Below are positions 61,373 to 64,000 of a stretch of 64,000 bases of DNA, piece by piece. A program made the position numbers and the translations under genes. The notes under the pieces were generated by a model. It made no database searches. It had not been told where the DNA came from and saw only the letters and a program-made list of their open reading frames with translations. Location: NCBI RefSeq assembly GCF_030388665.1, contig NZ_CP128846.1, forward strand, positions 1,364,001 through 1,428,000, read 5' to 3'. Every line of letters begins with the position of its first letter. Position 1 is the first letter of the stretch. The stretch comes from Streptomyces flavofungini. GTDB lineage: Bacteria; Actinomycetota; Actinomycetes; Streptomycetales; Streptomycetaceae.

Positions 61373-61714
61373 GGAGCACATCGGATTGACTCAAATTCAA
61401 GTGCTTCCGGCATATTCACAGAGGCCGTCGCGAAACTGATTCCCTTGTCCCGTAAGCGAATTGACGACATTGACCGCAAGTCAGCTTCAGCGTGACGCTT
61501 TCCACGGGGCGCGGCTCGCCTAGAATTGCTGCGCGGTACGAGGACGAGCGCTCATCCGGCGCCCGGCGCCGACGCGCTCTCGTACCGAGTGTCCGGCGTG
61601 CGCGCCGGAAGGGTGCGGCCCCGGAGACCGCCGGGGGAGGTCGGTCTCCAGGGCCGCGGGATCGGTACCGGCGTGCGGCAGCACGCCGGACCGAAGTCTG
61701 TGGCCGCGGTGCGG
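61373..61714. other. Intergenic region with stem-loop 61623-61649
   Basis: No gene in 340 bp. GGAGACCG (61623-61630) pairs with CGGTCTCC (61642-61649) over 11 bases, about 65 bp past the HicB-like stop, and probably ends that transcript. The part from 61373 to 61500 is AT-richer. Confidence 0.55.
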
Positions 61715-62278
61715 CTAGTTCACCCAGCCCGTGTAGCGCTGGGAGCTTCCCGATGCGGCGCGCGGCACGCGTCGCTCGCCGCGGCGGTCGCGCTCGTCGA
61801 ACTCAAGCATCGCCGAGACCGCTCGAACCAGCCACGCGTTGACCGACAGCCGCTCGCGCCCCGCCGCCTCCTCGATCCGGGTCTTGAGGTGCTCGGGGGG
61901 TCGGAAGTTGATGCGGGAGGTCGCGCCTTCCTCTCCGTTCACCGTCACTGGCGCCAGTGACACCAGTGATGGCGCCACACCATTGCGCGGGTGGTCGAAG
62001 TCGTGGTCGACCTCGTCGCCGAACGGCTGGTCCTGCGGGGGTGGCGTCACGACGAACGTCGGGTCGAGCCCACGCAGGCGTATCTCGACCGAACCGGGGG
62101 CCAGGTCGCGGGTGATCTCGTCCGCGGCGGCCGACAGCGCGTCAAGAAGCGTCAGACGGACAGCGGAAGCCAGCGGCGTGACGAGGCGTTCGGCGAGTTC
62201 TCGCGTCTCCTCGTCGCCCGCCTCCACTGCGACCGAGAGCTCCTGGCGCAGGTTGTCGACGTACCGCGTGAGTTCCAT
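61715..62278 (-). CDS. HicB-like ribbon-helix-helix regulator (paralog 3)
   Basis: A 187-residue paralog with the shared N-terminal domain (MELTRYVDNLRQEL, GSVEIRLRGLDPTFVVTPPP) and a ribbon-helix-helix near residues 125-160 (SRINFRPPEHLKTRIEEAAG, then LSVNAWLVRAV). The first strand has RINFRP where the others have RINLRL. It stands alone: no DUF4097 gene, transporter or HicA partner is next to it. The ATG at 62278 lies inside its own operator palindrome. Probable autorepressor and possible cross-regulator of the other loci. Confidence 0.82.
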   Translation of the reverse strand: MELTRYVDNLRQELSVAVEAGDEETRELAERLVTPLASAVRLTLLDALSAAADEITRDLAPGSVEIRLRGLDPTFVVTPPPQDQPFGDEVDHDFDHPRNGVAPSLVSLAPVTVNGEEGATSRINFRPPEHLKTRIEEAAGRERLSVNAWLVRAVSAMLEFDERDRRGERRVPRAASGSSQRYTGWVN

Positions 62279-62308
62279 GGCGCCATCGTCGCACCACTAT
62301 GGCGCCAC
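62276..62308 (-). promoter_or_regulatory. Operator pair of HicB-like paralog 3
   Basis: ATGGCGCCAT at 62277-62286 overlaps the start codon itself, and ATGGCGCCAC lies at 62299-62308. The first site means bound protein would also block ribosome access. Confidence 0.65.
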
Positions 62309-62526
62309 GCGCAAGCTTTCGAGGCATCACTCTCGCGACCTTTGGCGCCGCGTGCTGGCGCCGGGCCCGGACGGCTGTTTCCGGTCAGGCACCCGCCGCC
62401 CCGGCCCGCCGCGCCCCGGCGCCAACCCGTGGCGGGAATGAGGCGTGTGACTTACGCTCGCCGCCCCAGGCGCACCACACTGGTTCCGCATACCCAAGGG
62501 CCTGAGCGCGACGAGGAGTTGGTGAG

Positions 62527-62952
62527 ATGTCCACGCAGTCCCCCGCGGCATCCGACCGGGCGACCAGGGAAGTGATCGACGCCTATCTGGCCCGGCTCGC
62601 GGAGCGGGACCTGGACGGCGCGGTGCGGCTGTTCTCCGAGTCGGCGGAGTGGGTCGCGCCGGGCTCGCCGGACGTGCCCTGGTCGGGGAACCGGACCGGG
62701 CGGGCGGGGGTGAAGGAGTTCTTCACCACCCTGCACGCGTATCTGCAGCCCGAGGAGTTCACCGTCACGCACATCGTCGTCGAGGGCGAGCAGGGCGTGA
62801 TCCTCGGCCACCTGCGCGACACCGTCAAGGCCACCGGCGCCCCGCTGACCACGCCCTTCGCCGCCCATCTCACGGTGGTCGGCGGCGAGGTCACGCGCTA
62901 CCACCTGTTCGAGGACACCTACGCACTGCACCGTGCCGCGACCGGCGGCTGA
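62527..62952 (+). CDS. SnoaL/NTF2-like protein 1
   Basis: A 141-residue NTF2-fold protein (ATREVIDAYLARLAERDLDG, LFSESAEWVAPGSPDVPW, then VTRYHLFEDTYALHRAA). Members are small cone-shaped enzymes or binding proteins, such as polyketide cyclases and epoxide hydrolases. The reaction cannot be told from sequence. GACGAGGAG lies ahead of the ATG. It is followed 25 bp later by a second protein of the same fold, so the two may act together. Confidence 0.85.
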   Translation: MSTQSPAASDRATREVIDAYLARLAERDLDGAVRLFSESAEWVAPGSPDVPWSGNRTGRAGVKEFFTTLHAYLQPEEFTVTHIVVEGEQGVILGHLRDTVKATGAPLTTPFAAHLTVVGGEVTRYHLFEDTYALHRAATGG

Positions 62953-62977
62953 CCGACCCGCGAGAGAGGCACGCCAG

Positions 62978-63301
62978 ATGACCACCCCCGACCGCATGCC
63001 CTCCCATCCGGTGGTGAGCGCCTTCGTCGACGCGGTCAACGCCCAGGACCCCGCGGCGCTGTGGACCGTGCTCGCGCAGGACGCCACCGTGATCGACGTG
63101 GGAACCGAACGCGACCTCGGCGCGTGGGTGGAACGTGAGCTGTTCTCGTCCCACGCCCGGATGGACGTCGTGCAGGAGTCGCCCGACGGCCTGTCGGTCA
63201 CGGCCCGCTTCCACAACGACATCTGGGGCGACATCGACACCGCCTGGGAGTTCACGGTGTCCGACGGCGTCATCCGGCGGTTCGTCGCAGGACCCGCCTG
63301 A
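62978..63301 (+). CDS. SnoaL/NTF2-like protein 2
   Basis: A 107-residue NTF2-fold protein (HPVVSAFVDAVNAQDPAALW, LAQDATVIDVGTERDLGAWV, FHNDIWGDIDTAWEFTV). Shorter than its neighbour and lacking its C-terminal helix. ATG 62978 is preferred over an upstream in-frame start because of its spacing to GAGAGAGG. Probably in one operon with the previous gene. Function unknown. Confidence 0.82.
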   Translation: MTTPDRMPSHPVVSAFVDAVNAQDPAALWTVLAQDATVIDVGTERDLGAWVERELFSSHARMDVVQESPDGLSVTARFHNDIWGDIDTAWEFTVSDGVIRRFVAGPA

Positions 63302-63399
63302 GCAACCGGCCCGGCGGGAGACCGACCGGGCCGTCGAACCGAGCACGACCGGGCCGCCCCACGGATCCGTCACCGGTCGCCCGAACGGGCCGCGGGGCA

Positions 63400-63450
63400 G
63401 CGGGAAGCCGACCGAGCGCAGGGAAAGCGGGAAGCCGACCGAGCGCAGGG
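63400..63450. repeat. 27-bp direct repeat upstream of the right-edge SARP gene
   Basis: Two copies of a 24-bp word starting GCGGGAAGCCGACCGAGCGC at 63400 and 63427 (period 27). They lie 25-75 bp upstream of the regulator start and could be binding sites or simple duplications. A related GCCGAGGGAA word follows. Confidence 0.6.
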
Positions 63451-63475
63451 TAGCCGAGGGAAGAGGGGCCAAGGC

Positions 63476-64000
63476 GTGAGCCGCACCCCCGGGCCCGAGG
63501 TGGAGCAGGCACCGAAGGAGTCGGTGCGGATCCGCCTCCTTGGCCCGGTGAGCGTGGAGGTCCGGGGTCGTCATGTCGGCCTCGGGCCGCAGCAGCGCGC
63601 GCTCCTCGCGGTCCTCGCCCTCGCCCGCGGCCACCCCGTCAGCACCTCCCGGCTCGCCGAACTCCTGTGGGAGGGCGAGGTACCGGACGGCGCGGTGAGC
63701 GCCCTGCGCACCCACGTCCTGCATCTGCGCCGCATCCTGGAGCCGGGCCGGCGGGCCACCTCCGGGTTCGAGGTCCTGGTGAGCGCGGGGGCCCGCAGCA
63801 ACACCAGCTACACCCTCCAGGTGTCGGACGAGCAGGTCGACGCCCTGCGCTTCGTCCACCTCACCGACCGGGCCCGCAAGGCCGCCGCGGACGGCGACGC
63901 CGACGCCGTGGTCACACTGCTCGACGAGGCCCTCGCCCTGTGGACGGGGCCCGCCCTGGAGGGCGTGAGCGACCGCAGCTTCGCGCTCGCCGAGGCCGAA
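63476..64000 (+). CDS. SARP/AfsR-type regulator, N-terminal part (runs off the window)
   Basis: An open frame of 175 codons with no stop before the window ends. It begins at GTG 63476 with GAGGGAAGAGGGG upstream. The protein starts with a winged-helix domain (VRIRLLGPVSVEVRGRHVGL, then RLAELLWEGEVPDGAVSALR) and continues into a bacterial transcriptional activation domain (VDALRFVHLTDRARKAA, LDEALALWTGPALEGV). It may be a small SARP or a large AfsR-like protein with further ATPase/TPR domains. Its target is unknown; it may open another cluster to the right. Confidence 0.88.
   Translation, partial: MSRTPGPEVEQAPKESVRIRLLGPVSVEVRGRHVGLGPQQRALLAVLALARGHPVSTSRLAELLWEGEVPDGAVSALRTHVLHLRRILEPGRRATSGFEVLVSAGARSNTSYTLQVSDEQVDALRFVHLTDRARKAAADGDADAVVTLLDEALALWTGPALEGVSDRSFALAEAE

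Overview
The window is high-GC actinomycete DNA, almost certainly from a Streptomyces chromosome. The GC-rich codon usage, GTG/TTG starts, ATGA-type gene overlaps, SARP, LmbU and RedZ-type regulators, a family 2B encapsulin and a complete red-type prodiginine cluster all point that way. The species cannot be named from sequence alone.

Layout. (1) 1-5.7 kb: the 3' end of an MscS channel gene, a family 2B encapsulin shell gene (EshA type) overlapping its cysteine desulfurase cargo gene, and a convergent TetR / ABC ATPase / ABC permease operon. (2) 6.0-36.8 kb: a prodiginine cluster laid out like the S. coelicolor red cluster: SARP (redD-like), redX-redW-redY, redZ, then leftward redQ-redR-redT-redV and rightward redP-ACP-redO-redN-redM-redL/K-redJ-redI-redH-redG. 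RedM, RedO, RedW, RedX and RedN build the bipyrrole. RedV and RedI finish it to MBC. RedP, RedQ and RedR make the fatty acyl starter. RedL/K turns it into 2-undecylpyrrole. RedH joins the halves and RedG can cyclise the alkyl chain. RedK is fused to the C-terminus of RedL, a second ACP lies after redP, and no redU, redF or redE is visible. The redQ-redP divergent promoter carries two mirrored sets of 11-bp-phased heptamers, as expected for a SARP target. (3) 36.9-50.8 kb: a Ppx/GppA phosphatase, an amidohydrolase, a HicB-like / DUF4097 / DrrA-DrrB operon, an MMPL exporter, a chimeric HicB-like/DrrA-like gene, a P450 and a second HicB-like/DUF4097 pair. The HicB-like paralogs (three full genes, one chimera, one relic) all sit behind ATGGCGCCAT-type palindromes. 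(4) 50.9-58.8 kb: argJ-argB-argD without argC or argR, an MbtH gene, and a divergent pair that looks like ornithine N5-hydroxylase (KtzI) and piperazate synthase (KtzT, PaiB fold), plus an LmbU-family regulator. A near-identical 22-bp palindrome lies in both the argJ-mbtH and ktzI-ktzT intergenic regions. This reads as an ornithine-to-piperazate supply cassette with no NRPS in view. (5) 58.8-64 kb: a gene-poor stretch, an IS701-type transposase, the third full HicB-like gene, two SnoaL/NTF2-like genes and the start of a second SARP/AfsR-type regulator that runs off the window.

All family assignments come from reading translated motifs by eye. No database search was run.
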